From the NCBI GenBank assembly GCA_963835585.1, contig CAWIGF010000003.1:310001-374000 (forward strand): 64,000 bases of DNA, given 5' to 3'. This document shows positions 7,934 through 16,764 of the stretch, piece by piece (positions within the stretch are counted from its first letter, which is position 1; every line of letters begins with the position of its first letter). The notes beneath the pieces were generated by a model. That model was not told the DNA's origin, ran no database searches, and saw only the letters and a program-made list of their open reading frames with translations. The position numbers were made by a program, and so were the translations under genes. Origin of the DNA: UBA10107 sp963835585. Lineage in GTDB: Archaea; Nanobdellota; Nanobdellia; Woesearchaeales; UBA10107.

Positions 7934-9613
7934 TTAAAGTACTTTAGTAAAGTAATTTAGTGCTTCTTTTGAAAGTATTCCTTCCAAAAACTTCTTTCTC
8001 TCCTTCATGTTCTTGAAATCATCCTTCTTGTTTTCTTCTAATTTTAACATGTTGTTTGCATCTATTATTGCTCTTTTATCTCCTCTTTCAATCCCACTTT
8101 TCAACTTTACACAATTAATGTCCCTGAATTTATGATAGAATTCATATGGAATTGACCCATAGTCAATAAACTGAGAATCCACCGTTTTTATTACTTCTTT
8201 ATATAACTTATCTTTTCTCTTTGTAGGCTCTTGTTTGATTTTTTGAACACTTTTTTTCTTAAGAGGTGCTTGTTCGATGTTTTTAACGGATGGTTCGCTT
8301 GTTTCTTCATAAAAGAATTGATCAAAAACTTTTCTATGTTCTAATTTTCTCCCTATTTCCCCCATTTGTATTGTGCTCCTATCATCATCTATTGCAAACC
8401 ATGCTCCGTATTCATTTTCTTTCCCGTCTCTGGCTTTTTCATAACCATCACCTTCTGTTGTTACGAGGATTACCTGTCCATGTATGGGTTCCATTTTTAT
8501 GACAGGAGCAGTATACATTCTTCCAACATATACTTTTTTACCTTCTTTTTCAACATAGACATTTGTCTTTTCAACATGTTTTTTCCCAGAAATATCGATG
8601 TCTTCTCTTATCTTTTCTGCGAGTCCACTGTGACCTGAAATAATTCCGTCGAGACCCGTATTCTTCATGAAAGTTCTATTGTCCTTCTTTGAAATGATTC
8701 TAATTAGTCTTTCTTCGGTTGTCTCTTCATTATTGTTGCCAATTTTGTGAACAACGACACGCTCTATTTTTCCCATTGTTGCTTGGCCCAAAATTGTCTC
8801 GTTATACCAGAGTAGCATTTTTTCCTCGTAGTTTTCCTCATTTGGTCTTGGGGGTGCCCTGAATTTGCTCTTAGAATTTTTTTCATCGTAATCAAAATGC
8901 ACTTTTTCCGCTTCTGCTATGTTTTCTAGTGCAGGAATTGCGCCAGCATGGGTGATTGCTTTTCCGTTTGCGAAAACAGCAAAAGGAAGGGAGCTTATTT
9001 TATTTTTTAAGGCAATATTTTCCTCATCTGTTAGTTGTCTTGATATTGTTGTGGAAAGATCATCTCCGTATTTGTAAATTTTGAATCCATCAAAAAGCAG
9101 AGGAAGTTCATGATCTCCTATAGTAAGTTGAAGTCTGTCTCCGACTAATTCTTTTAATTTAAAGAGAACTGCGAGATTTTCTATTGAGTTATCCGTATAT
9201 AATGGGAGATATTCTCCTTTTTTTTCTGTATTTCTTATTTTGAGTCCATGACCAAAATCTCCATCGACAATCAAATAACAGTCTCTTTTACTTTCATCTT
9301 TGCTCAACCATTGTTTTATTATGGCTCCTAATGGTTTGAACAAGTCTTCTTTCTTCCCATGAGTGTCTGCAAGAATGAATTTAGTTCCAGCATCCGGGAG
9401 TATCACTAGCCTTTTATTTTGTGGTTCAATTCTTACTTTGCTTAATTCATCCTCAAAACCACTTTTTCCGACGTATTCATACAATGGAGAAAGAGTTGCT
9501 CCTGAAAACCTGTTTATTCTTAGGGCCCTATTTTCTTGCACAGTCTCTATTTGTGCGGATAAAACTTTGCTAATTTTTAGTGGCTCTTTTTTATCATTAG
9601 GTGGTTCAGGCAT
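7934..9613 (-). CDS. PPP-like metallophosphatase with C-terminal extension
   Basis: 559 residues. The order of metal-binding motifs fits the calcineurin-like PPP phosphatase superfamily: ADTHG (about 82-86, GDxHG type), DGDFGHG (117-123, in place of GDxVDRG), IGDHE (165-169), THAGAIP (221-227) and SGHSG (326-330). The GNHE Asn is replaced by Asp, so activity or metal choice may be altered. A charged, helical C-terminal extension (about 400-559) is unrelated to known phosphatases. A TATA box at about 9633-9642 places the transcript start on the ATG. It is the first gene of the four-gene minus-strand block. Phosphatase fold is likely; the substrate is unknown. Confidence 0.72.
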   Translation of the reverse strand: MPEPPNDKKEPLKISKVLSAQIETVQENRALRINRFSGATLSPLYEYVGKSGFEDELSKVRIEPQNKRLVILPDAGTKFILADTHGKKEDLFKPLGAIIKQWLSKDESKRDCYLIVDGDFGHGLKIRNTEKKGEYLPLYTDNSIENLAVLFKLKELVGDRLQLTIGDHELPLLFDGFKIYKYGDDLSTTISRQLTDEENIALKNKISSLPFAVFANGKAITHAGAIPALENIAEAEKVHFDYDEKNSKSKFRAPPRPNEENYEEKMLLWYNETILGQATMGKIERVVVHKIGNNNEETTEERLIRIISKKDNRTFMKNTGLDGIISGHSGLAEKIREDIDISGKKHVEKTNVYVEKEGKKVYVGRMYTAPVIKMEPIHGQVILVTTEGDGYEKARDGKENEYGAWFAIDDDRSTIQMGEIGRKLEHRKVFDQFFYEETSEPSVKNIEQAPLKKKSVQKIKQEPTKRKDKLYKEVIKTVDSQFIDYGSIPYEFYHKFRDINCVKLKSGIERGDKRAIIDANNMLKLEENKKDDFKNMKERKKFLEGILSKEALNYFTKVL

Positions 9614-9786
9614 GCACCCTCCACGTTGCTCCCATATAAATAGCTTTTCTTAACTATGTCGTAGCAAAAAACAATGTTTTTAAGTAATCCACGAACCGCT
9701 CATATACTATTATTATGGCACTACAGCCTCTGTAAAGCCATTTGAAAAAGCAAAGTTTTATATAAGAAATCGGGTTGATTTTTACC

Positions 9787-12700
9787 ATGGTGGATGAATA
9801 TAGCGCTCAAAGCATAACCGCGTTAGAAGGCTTAGAACCCGTGAGAATGAGGCCGGGTATGTTCATAGGTACAACGGGAATAAATGGCCTCCATCATCTT
9901 GTCTATGAGGTTGTTGATAATTCTATTGATGAAGCATTGGTAGGTTATTGCAAGAACATAACGGTAATAATCCAGAAAGACGGATACTTAACTGTAATTG
10001 ATGACGGAAGAGGTATTCCTGTCGATATACATAAGCAGTACAACATGTCTGCGTTGACCGTTGTTCTCACAAAACTTCACGCAGGCGGTAAATTTGATAA
10101 AAAATCATACAAAGTGTCTGGTGGATTGCATGGTGTCGGTGTATCTGTCGTGAATGCGTTGTCTGATCATCTAATTGTCCAAGTACGCAGAGATGGAAAG
10201 ATATTCGAGCAGGAATTCAGGAAGGGAAATCCTGTAACCAAAGTTAAAACAACAGGAACAACAAATGAACACGGTACAACAGTTTCATTTTATCCGGATT
10301 TCTCAATAATTGAAAAGAATGAATTCAGCTTTGATACATTGTCCCAAAGATTGCGTGAACTTGCTTTCTTGAACAAAGGAATTAAAATCATAATAAAAGA
10401 TGAAAGATCGGGGAAGGAACATGAGTTCAAGTATATGGGAGGCATAAAAGAATTTGTTGAGTACCTCAATAAGAATAAAACCGCCGTGCATGATGTTTTG
10501 TATGTCGAGAAAGAGAAGGACAGTACTGTTGTTGAAGTTGCTCTGCAATATAACGACACATATAACGACATAATATTCTCATTCGTGAACAACATAAATA
10601 CTGTTGAAGGTGGGACGCATCTTGTCGGATTCAAGAGCGCGCTAACTCGAACGATAAACCAGTATTCTGAAAAAACGAACATTTCGAAGGGTCTGAAAGT
10701 ATCCAGCGATGATGTTCTTGAAGGACTTACTGCCGTGGTTTCCGTAAAAGTCCAGGAACCTCAGTTTGAAGGTCAGACAAAGGCGAAACTCGGGAATTCG
10801 GATGTAAAGGGCGTTGTTGATAATGTCGTTGCCTCGTGGCTGAGTTCATATTTCGAGGAAAATCCATCTGTCGCGAAAAAGATCATAGAAAAATGCGTCA
10901 ATGCCGCTGTTGCAAGAGAAGCCGCAAAAAAAGCAAGGGAACTTACAAGAAGAAAAGGAGCTTTGGATTCATGGTCATTGCCCGGAAAATTAGCTGATTG
11001 CTCGGAAAAAGATCCTGCGAAATGCGAGCTGTATTTTGTGGAAGGAGATTCCGCGGCCGGGTGTTTTTCAGGTGACACTAAGATAGCATTGGCTGATGGA
11101 AGAAACATTTCTTTCACTGAATTGATCAATGAGAACAAAGAGGGAAAAGAGCATTACTGTTACACAATCTTGGATGACGGAAATGTAGGTATACAAAAAA
11201 TATCAAATCCAAGAAAGACAAAAACAAATACAGAGGTCATAAAAGTTATTTTGGACAATGATGAAGAAATTATATGTACTCCAGAACATCTCTTTATGTT
11301 GAGAGATGGAACATATAAATATGCTCGTGAGTTAAAAACAGTAGATTCTTTGATGCCTTTAAATAGGCAAATTTCGCGATTGGGTAAGAGAATAACAATA
11401 GAAGGATATGAGTTAGTATTTGACCCAAAAGAAAACAGATGGATTTTCACTCATTTGCTGGCAGATAAATATAATTTGAGAAATAAAATTTACGATGAAA
11501 TGTATGGAGCACACCGCCATCATAAAGATTTTAACAAGCGAAATAATAACCCAATAAATATTTGCAGACTGAATAAAGAGGAGCACCTCGCTTTGCATTC
11601 CATGATTGCTAGAAAGAATTTCTTAAATGTGGACTTTCAAAAAAAGCTGAAGGCTTTGCACCAAACACCAGAATATAGAGAAAAAATAAGGAAGAAAATG
11701 CTTTCTATGCATGAAGAGCTCAGCAGGCGCTCAAAACAGATGTGGGAGAATGAAGCATATAAGCAATACATGGTTGAGAAGTTCCTCTCATTTTATGCTT
11801 CAAACCCAGAATATAGGGAAGAATCATTGAATAGACTAAACCGTGCTCAGAAAGAATATTGGTCATTGACTGTCAATAGAGACAAGCAATCTAAACGGGT
11901 TAAATTATTTTTTGAGAAGAATCCTGAGAGAAAATCAATTCTTTCCGAGGAAGCGAAAAAACAATGGGAAAATGAAGATTTAAAGTTATGGCGAAGTGGC
12001 AAGACAAAAGGTCAGTGGACTCAAGAATTCAGAATTAAAAGAAAGATTGCTTATAATAAGACTTACTTTGAGAATACAATAAAAGTTCTTAGGGCGATTT
12101 ACGAAGACAAGAAAGAGATAGGCAGAGATGAATTTGAGAAGGTAAGAAAGCAAAAACATAACAAAAACGTGTTGTCATATGATCTTTTTGTAACTCGCTT
12201 CTTTGGAGGAGATGAAAATAAGCTTGCCGAAGCCGTTGTAAATTATAATCACAAGATAAAGGTAATAATTCCAATGCAGAATAGAGTTGATGTATACGAT
12301 CTTGAAGTTCCAGGAACGCATAATTTTGCACTTGCCTCAGGTATTTTTGTCCACAACAGCTCAAAGCAGGGAAGGGACAGACAGACTCAGGCAATCTTGC
12401 CGTTAAGAGGAAAAATATTGAACGTTGAAAAAGCAAGATTGGATAAAATAATGGCTAACAACGAGGTTGCAACAATGATTGCGGCCTTGGGAACTGGAGT
12501 TGCGGATGAATTTGACATTTCAAAATTAAGATATCATAAAATAATAATCATGACTGATGCCGATGTAGATGGAAATCATATCGCTACATTATTGCTCACA
12601 TTCTTCTATAGATATATGAGGCCATTGGTTGAAGCTGGACACGTCTATATCGCAATGCCTCCATTGTACAAGATAAAGAAAGGAAAGTTCGAGAAATATG

Positions 12701-12969
12701 TATACAATGACGAGGAAAAAGACAAGATTATTTCTGAAATTGGAAATGAAGGTGTTTCTATACAGAGATACAAAGGACTTGGTGAGATGAATCCCGATCA
12801 GTTGTGGGAGACAACAATGGATCCCAATGCGAGAACATTAAAGAAAATAAACATCGATGACGCCGTCGAAGCTGACAGGATATTCACGATTCTCATGGGA
12901 GACCAAGTGGAACCAAGAAGACAATTCATAGAATCGCATGCAAAAGATGTTGAGGAATTGGATATCTAA
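9787..12969 (+). CDS. gyrB: DNA gyrase subunit B with in-frame intein
   Basis: GyrB precursor of about 1060 residues; removing the intein leaves about 628, a normal GyrB size. The GHKL ATPase features are present (VVDNSIDEALVGYC, DDGRGIPVD, GGLHGVGVSVVNAL), as are the TOPRIM motifs EGDSAAG and TDADVDGNH and the C-terminal RYKGLGEMNPDQLWETTMDP. The ATG at 9787 is preferred over 9775, since TTTATATAAG at 9757-9766 puts the transcript start on it and the protein then begins MVDEYSAQSITALEG. GyrB pairs with GyrA to introduce negative supercoils; gyrA is not in the window. Gyrase in archaea is generally regarded as acquired from bacteria. Confidence 0.97.
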   Translation: MVDEYSAQSITALEGLEPVRMRPGMFIGTTGINGLHHLVYEVVDNSIDEALVGYCKNITVIIQKDGYLTVIDDGRGIPVDIHKQYNMSALTVVLTKLHAGGKFDKKSYKVSGGLHGVGVSVVNALSDHLIVQVRRDGKIFEQEFRKGNPVTKVKTTGTTNEHGTTVSFYPDFSIIEKNEFSFDTLSQRLRELAFLNKGIKIIIKDERSGKEHEFKYMGGIKEFVEYLNKNKTAVHDVLYVEKEKDSTVVEVALQYNDTYNDIIFSFVNNINTVEGGTHLVGFKSALTRTINQYSEKTNISKGLKVSSDDVLEGLTAVVSVKVQEPQFEGQTKAKLGNSDVKGVVDNVVASWLSSYFEENPSVAKKIIEKCVNAAVAREAAKKARELTRRKGALDSWSLPGKLADCSEKDPAKCELYFVEGDSAAGCFSGDTKIALADGRNISFTELINENKEGKEHYCYTILDDGNVGIQKISNPRKTKTNTEVIKVILDNDEEIICTPEHLFMLRDGTYKYARELKTVDSLMPLNRQISRLGKRITIEGYELVFDPKENRWIFTHLLADKYNLRNKIYDEMYGAHRHHKDFNKRNNNPINICRLNKEEHLALHSMIARKNFLNVDFQKKLKALHQTPEYREKIRKKMLSMHEELSRRSKQMWENEAYKQYMVEKFLSFYASNPEYREESLNRLNRAQKEYWSLTVNRDKQSKRVKLFFEKNPERKSILSEEAKKQWENEDLKLWRSGKTKGQWTQEFRIKRKIAYNKTYFENTIKVLRAIYEDKKEIGRDEFEKVRKQKHNKNVLSYDLFVTRFFGGDENKLAEAVVNYNHKIKVIIPMQNRVDVYDLEVPGTHNFALASGIFVHNSSKQGRDRQTQAILPLRGKILNVEKARLDKIMANNEVATMIAALGTGVADEFDISKLRYHKIIIMTDADVDGNHIATLLLTFFYRYMRPLVEAGHVYIAMPPLYKIKKGKFEKYVYNDEEKDKIISEIGNEGVSIQRYKGLGEMNPDQLWETTMDPNARTLKKINIDDAVEADRIFTILMGDQVEPRRQFIESHAKDVEELDI
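11062..12357 (+). other. GyrB intein with HNH homing-endonuclease domain
   Basis: A 432-residue intein inserted in the TOPRIM motif between EGDSAAG and SSKQGRDR, which are contiguous in other GyrBs. Block A starts with Cys (CFSGDTKIALADG) and block B shows TPEHLFMLRDG with the usual Thr and His. Block F reads VYDLEVPGTHNFAL, and block G ends GIFVHN before a Ser +1 residue. The central part has an HNH-type nuclease signature (HRHHKDFNKRNNNPINICRL, then EEHLALH) followed by helical, repeat-like DNA-binding segments. All splicing residues look intact, so the intein should be active. The nuclease would home to intein-less gyrB alleles. Confidence 0.95.
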
Positions 12970-13030
12970 GATTCTATTATCTAATTTAACCATTATGTTT
13001 AAATATTAGTCTTTCATCGAGGACAACCTC

Positions 13031-13882
13031 ATGGAAATATATAATCGATGTATGGAGAATCGGCGAGGGAAAGAAAACGTTCAAAAGTCCTCTCGAGTTA
13101 ATTTGCTGAATCTTGGAGTAGCTCTGGTATGTACCTACGGAGCAATTGCATTTGCATATAATCCGTTGCAATCGAAAAAACCAGAAGATTTCCTTACCCA
13201 TGCAACATCAAAGATGAAAGAGATGGTTGCTGAAGCAAAACCACCGAGAAATCTGGAGAATCGATTAAACAAAATTTCCCGTTATCCTCTTGATTTTGTC
13301 AATTTCATAAGAGCCACGCCAGGAGCCGAGGAATTTTACGTTCGTGTCAAAAAACCTTCATCAAAAGGTGCAATAAGTATGTGGCAACTGAAGCGAGAAG
13401 CTGTTCAGGATGTTGTGGAGAAATTCTTTGACTATGGCAATAATTTTAACACTCTCACTCGTGATCAAAAAACAGCGTACCTGCTAATCAGTAATCAACT
13501 TGGAGGTTATTTACGGAATGCAACAACTGAGAATTATTTTGTGCACCATAAACAACAAATAACAAAACGTATGTTCAACCGGGTGAATAAATCCTGGATC
13601 ATGAGTGATAAATTCGGGGTTTCATGTGCTGCATTGAGTGTAGTTTATGCAAAGAATCTATGCAGACAACACGGCATTCAGTATTCACCTATCGTTCCCT
13701 TTGCGGTATGGAATTATGGCTATGGCAATGTCGATGGCTTAATGAAATCTTTAGGTACACACTGGGCGAATAAATTACCAAAAGAGACTCGAAGTCACAT
13801 TACAAAAGGCCTGTTATTTGAAGACAAGAACAAGTTGGCATTAGGTATAAATCATTCTTCTCATCGCAACCTTTATAAATGA
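13031..13882 (+). CDS. Membrane-anchored lytic-transglycosylase-like protein
   Basis: 283 residues. An N-terminal hydrophobic segment (about 24-42) could be a signal anchor. The rest resembles a divergent SLT (lysozyme-fold) domain: SSKGAISMWQL corresponds to the family's S-x-GA-x-GLMQL motif, and FAVWNYGYGNVDGL to AAYNAGPGNV. The segment KLPKETRSHITKGL matches LPxETRxYVxK. An acidic pair (GAEEFYV) lies where the catalytic Glu is expected. Archaea generally lack murein, so the substrate is unclear; action on a neighbour's or host's wall is one possibility. A TATA box (GTTTAAATA, about 12998-13006) gives a leaderless start. Confidence 0.6.
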   Translation: MEIYNRCMENRRGKENVQKSSRVNLLNLGVALVCTYGAIAFAYNPLQSKKPEDFLTHATSKMKEMVAEAKPPRNLENRLNKISRYPLDFVNFIRATPGAEEFYVRVKKPSSKGAISMWQLKREAVQDVVEKFFDYGNNFNTLTRDQKTAYLLISNQLGGYLRNATTENYFVHHKQQITKRMFNRVNKSWIMSDKFGVSCAALSVVYAKNLCRQHGIQYSPIVPFAVWNYGYGNVDGLMKSLGTHWANKLPKETRSHITKGLLFEDKNKLALGINHSSHRNLYK

Positions 13883-13901
13883 CTCCCTTTCATTTCAAAG
13901 T

Positions 13902-14618
13902 ATGGCTAATGAAGTCAAAAAATCATCGCGAGTAATTGATACTTGGAAGCAAAAGAAATGGTACAGCATACTTGCGCCTGTCTTGTTCGGCTCAGGCCAA
14001 ATCGGAGAGACCGTTGCGATAGATGATGAGCATGTTATGGGCAGAACAGTAAATACGAGCCTTATGACTGTTACTGGAGATCCAAAAAAGCAAAATATAA
14101 ACGGAACATTCGAAATTTATTCGGTGAAGAACGGTGTTGCAGAAACGCGATTAAGAAAACTAGAAATTCTTCCTTCATCTGTCAGAAGAATGATAAAGAA
14201 AGGAAAAGACAGGGTTGATCTGTCGTTCATATGCGCTACGAAAGATAATGTTGTTATACGAATAAAACCATTGCTGGTAACACGATCGCATACTGGCGGT
14301 TCAGTACTTACTGCAATGCGCCATATGACTGATGCTGTATTCAGAGTGGAAGTAAATATGCTTACATTTGATGAGCTCATCCATGATATTCTTACAACTC
14401 AATTCCAGAAAAAGGCAAAGATTAGATTGAACAAGATATATCCTTTAAAGGCCGTTGAAGTACGCTTGATAGAGATTACGACAACATCCAAGCCAATTCC
14501 TCCAATCCCTCATCTCGAAGAATTGAAGGAAGAGGTTGTCCAGGAGACAGAAGAGGAAAAGATAGAGAAGAAAGTCAAGGCTAAGAAGACGACAGAAGAA
14601 GAAGTCGTTGAAGCATAA
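13902..14618 (+). CDS. rps3ae: Small ribosomal subunit protein eS1 (S3Ae)
   Basis: 238 residues. The opening IDTWKQKKWYSILAPVLFG and the sequence SHTGGSVLTAMRHMTDAVF are characteristic of eS1/S3Ae, a 30S platform protein shared by archaea and eukaryotes. The C-terminal 35 residues form a charged Glu/Lys tail, common in this family. A TATA box (CTTTATAAAT, about 13870-13879) lies inside the 3' end of the preceding gene and would give a leaderless transcript. It is followed 5 nt later by bud32, so translation and tRNA-modification genes are co-transcribed. Confidence 0.97.
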   Translation: MANEVKKSSRVIDTWKQKKWYSILAPVLFGSGQIGETVAIDDEHVMGRTVNTSLMTVTGDPKKQNINGTFEIYSVKNGVAETRLRKLEILPSSVRRMIKKGKDRVDLSFICATKDNVVIRIKPLLVTRSHTGGSVLTAMRHMTDAVFRVEVNMLTFDELIHDILTTQFQKKAKIRLNKIYPLKAVEVRLIEITTTSKPIPPIPHLEELKEEVVQETEEEKIEKKVKAKKTTEEEVVEA

Positions 14619-14623
14619 TTCTT

Positions 14624-15226
14624 ATGAAAATATTATTCCAAGGAGCAGAGGCTAAGCTCTACAAAGAAAAGGATAATTTAGTGAAAGAAAGATTCTCGAA
14701 GAAATACCGTCACACTGTTCTTGATGAAAAATTAAGAAAATCGAGGACAAAAAGAGAGGTAAAGGTTCTGTTGAAATTGAAAGAGTTGAATTTTCCATGC
14801 TCTCATTACATAAATCACGATGAAAACACTATGCAAATCACAATGGATTTCATCGATGGCTCGCTGCTCAAGGATGTATTCGAGAAAGATTTCAAATTGC
14901 ATGCGCAATTAATAGGGAAGAACATAGCATTGATGCACAAGAACGGCATAATTCATGGGGACTTGACTACTTCAAACATGATCTTTTACAAGAATGAATT
15001 GTATTTCATTGATTTCGGGCTTAGTTTTTTCTCAAATAAAATTGAAGACATGGCAGTTGATCTGCACTTGCTTAAACAGGCTTTGGAGAGCAAGCATTAT
15101 TCCGTCTTCGAAAGAGCATTTGATATTGTATTGAGCGAGTATGCTAAATATTTTAAAGATGCCGATAAGGTTGTGAAAAGACTTAAAGTTGTTGAGAAAA
15201 GGGGAAGGTATAAACAACAATATTAA
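14624..15226 (+). CDS. bud32: KEOPS complex kinase/ATPase Bud32
   Basis: 200 residues, the size of stand-alone Bud32 (piD261 family), the small kinase-fold subunit of KEOPS that supports Kae1 in t6A37 tRNA modification. Visible motifs are the N-lobe GAEAKLY, the RTKREVKVLLKL helix, the catalytic HGDLTTSNMI (about 118-127) and the metal-binding FIDFGLSF (about 136-143). The C-terminal KRLKVVEKRGRYKQQY is the conserved basic tail. Kae1 is not fused here and is not in the window. Its TAA overlaps the convergent gene's stop codon (TTAA), leaving no spacer. Confidence 0.96.
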   Translation: MKILFQGAEAKLYKEKDNLVKERFSKKYRHTVLDEKLRKSRTKREVKVLLKLKELNFPCSHYINHDENTMQITMDFIDGSLLKDVFEKDFKLHAQLIGKNIALMHKNGIIHGDLTTSNMIFYKNELYFIDFGLSFFSNKIEDMAVDLHLLKQALESKHYSVFERAFDIVLSEYAKYFKDADKVVKRLKVVEKRGRYKQQY

Positions 15227-15534
15227 GCAGGTCTTGGAACGAGGTCTTCCATCATTCTCGCTAGCGCGCTATGCTCCTCAGCAAACTCTTCTGGAATTAT
15301 GCTTTCGTATGGTTTCTGTATTGCTCTATCGTTTGTCAGATCTCTGACAGGATAATATTGTAAACCTCTGCGGCGGTACATTATTGTTAGCTCCATATAA
15401 TCCCTGATAACAACATTAGTGGAGAAACTTCCCTGTCCTATTTCGTGATATTTTTTTTCACTCTTAAGTTTAAGAATGTCCTTCAGCTCCAATACTGGGA
15501 GCAATACATAATCTTCTAGTCCTACAGTGTCCAT
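15223..15534 (-). CDS. Small protein of unknown function
   Basis: 103 residues, family not recognised. No membrane segment or signal is visible. It contains an Arg-rich patch (MYRRRGLQYYPVRDL) and ends in an acidic-then-proline stretch (ARMMEDLVPRPA). A TATA-like AATATATA lies about 20 nt upstream of the ATG. The gene ends inside the stop codon of bud32 and starts about 60 nt from the left end of the insertion sequence. The IS target lies in its upstream flank, beyond the promoter. Confidence 0.5.
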   Translation of the reverse strand: MDTVGLEDYVLLPVLELKDILKLKSEKKYHEIGQGSFSTNVVIRDYMELTIMYRRRGLQYYPVRDLTNDRAIQKPYESIIPEEFAEEHSALARMMEDLVPRPA

Positions 15535-15595
15535 GGCCTCTATATTAGGTATATATTGTTAAGAATGACTAGTATATAAACATTACCAGACTAGC

Positions 15596-16485
15596 GGCTC
15601 TGTCCTAAATCTCTGTAATTCATAAAACTAATAACCCAGACAGCCGCTAGGCTGTTCTGGGGTGGGGAGTGAACCCCCACATGGGAAAAGAAACAAAACT
15701 AATACAAAAACTTAAGCGTTTGTTGAGGAGATTGGGCTGTCCGAGATGGCTGCACCATTTCGGACCGAAGACGTATGAATTTCTGGAGCATTTGCACGCA
15801 CTGATCATCAAGGCATATTGCAGATTGTCCTATCGCAGGGTCCGGGAACACTGCGATTTGCTTGGCATACGATGCCCAAGCAAATCAGCGTTGCAGTATA
15901 CCGCTGCAAAACTCGATACAGCTTTCTGGCAGAAAATATTGAGCATAACTTGTGGCAACTCGCATCTCGTTGCCATCGACAGCACAGGTTTGTCGAGGAC
16001 AAATCCGAGCTATCATTATCTGAAGCGCATCGACGGGAATTTCCCTTGTATTCCCATCAAACTAAGCACAGCATTCGACACGCGAAAAAAGAAATTCTGC
16101 GCTGCGAAGATTCGTGTGCTTCCAGCACACGACATCAAGGATGCGAAATTTCTCTTAAAAAACAGTAATCCGAGGATTGCTGTGGCAGACAAAGGATATT
16201 CTGCCGAGTATTTGTTCAAGTTTGCGCATGAGCACAACATGGTGCTCATGGTTCCAGCGAAAAAGAACGCAAAGCGAGGTCGTTATCGTAAGAAAATGGC
16301 GAGGCAGTATCGATTGAGAACGTATCATCGAAGATCGCTTGTTGAATCAAGCAACAGCAGTATAAAACGCAAGTTTGGAGCTAGTGTCAGCTCCAAAACT
16401 GTGCGGACAATCCGCACAGAAGTATATTTGCGGCTAGTCTGCCATAACTTATTTTCTTGGCTTTACCGACTTTTAGGACAGAGCC
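15596..16485 (+). mobile_element. Complete insertion sequence with 14-bp inverted ends and 9-bp target duplication
   Basis: An 890-bp element. The left end GGCTCTGTCCTAAA (15596-15609) is the exact inverted complement of the right end TTTAGGACAGAGCC (16472-16485). The 9-bp sequence CAGACTAGC is directly repeated just outside both ends (15587-15595 and 16486-16494), a classic target duplication. One transposase gene fills the element. The intact ends and perfect duplication suggest a recent insertion. By transposase type it belongs to the IS4/IS5-like DDE group; the 9-bp duplication favours IS4-like, but I cannot name the family. Confidence 0.93.
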
Positions 16486-16493
16486 CAGACTAG
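15681..16493 (+). CDS. DDE transposase, IS4/IS5-like
   Basis: About 270 residues with a DDE/RNase H-fold transposase core: VAIDSTGLS (first Asp), IAVADKGYSAEYL (second Asp) and RRSLVESSNSSIKRKFG (Glu with the usual Y/R-rich context). The ATG at 15681 is preceded at about 11 nt by GGTGGGGAG; an in-frame GTG at 15669 is the alternative. The last codons are unusual. The element's inverted repeat ends at 16485, so the final Asp codon and the TAG stop are supplied by the 9-bp target duplication. The frame shows no disruption and the copy may be active. Confidence 0.92.
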   Translation: MGKETKLIQKLKRLLRRLGCPRWLHHFGPKTYEFLEHLHALIIKAYCRLSYRRVREHCDLLGIRCPSKSALQYTAAKLDTAFWQKILSITCGNSHLVAIDSTGLSRTNPSYHYLKRIDGNFPCIPIKLSTAFDTRKKKFCAAKIRVLPAHDIKDAKFLLKNSNPRIAVADKGYSAEYLFKFAHEHNMVLMVPAKKNAKRGRYRKKMARQYRLRTYHRRSLVESSNSSIKRKFGASVSSKTVRTIRTEVYLRLVCHNLFSWLYRLLGQSPD

Positions 16494-16583
16494 CTAGTTG
16501 TGGCAGCCAAACAGCCTTATCTTGCCTTGTGCCGTGTTAAACTACCTATTTGGAATACCTTTTCTATGTATTTCCCTCTGTGA

Positions 16584-16661
16584 TTTATAAATTTTGTCCA
16601 GTTTTCCGGCCTTTACGGGCGAGTTGGGACGAGTACCAAAAGAGGCACAATCGTCCAGCTT
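16584..16661 (+). ncRNA. Candidate structured RNA element, copy A
   Basis: A TATA-like TTTATAA (16584-16590) is followed 38-39 nt later by GGGACGA-GTACCAAAAGA-GGCACAA-TCGTCC (16626-16655 region), in which GGACGA and TCGTCC form a 6-bp stem. A TTACG lies 13 nt before the GGG. The copy at 54012-54085 has the same TATA distance, the same TTACG and a closely similar loop. Its stem has changed to GGGGCA/TGCTCC and still pairs. This suggests a transcribed, structured RNA. A mobile-element remnant is the alternative. Confidence 0.35.
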
Positions 16662-16764
16662 TCTGACTTTACTTTTATGTTGTTGTCCATCATAAGTATG
16701 GCATTAACCAATGTTTAAAAACCATGCGACAACATTTATATAGTCCCTTAATCAATATATAGTT

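Noticed and set aside
16620..16680. Peptide-like reading of copy A and copy B of the repeat
   Set aside because: The three copies do not keep a common reading frame; conserved features are the stem and loop instead.
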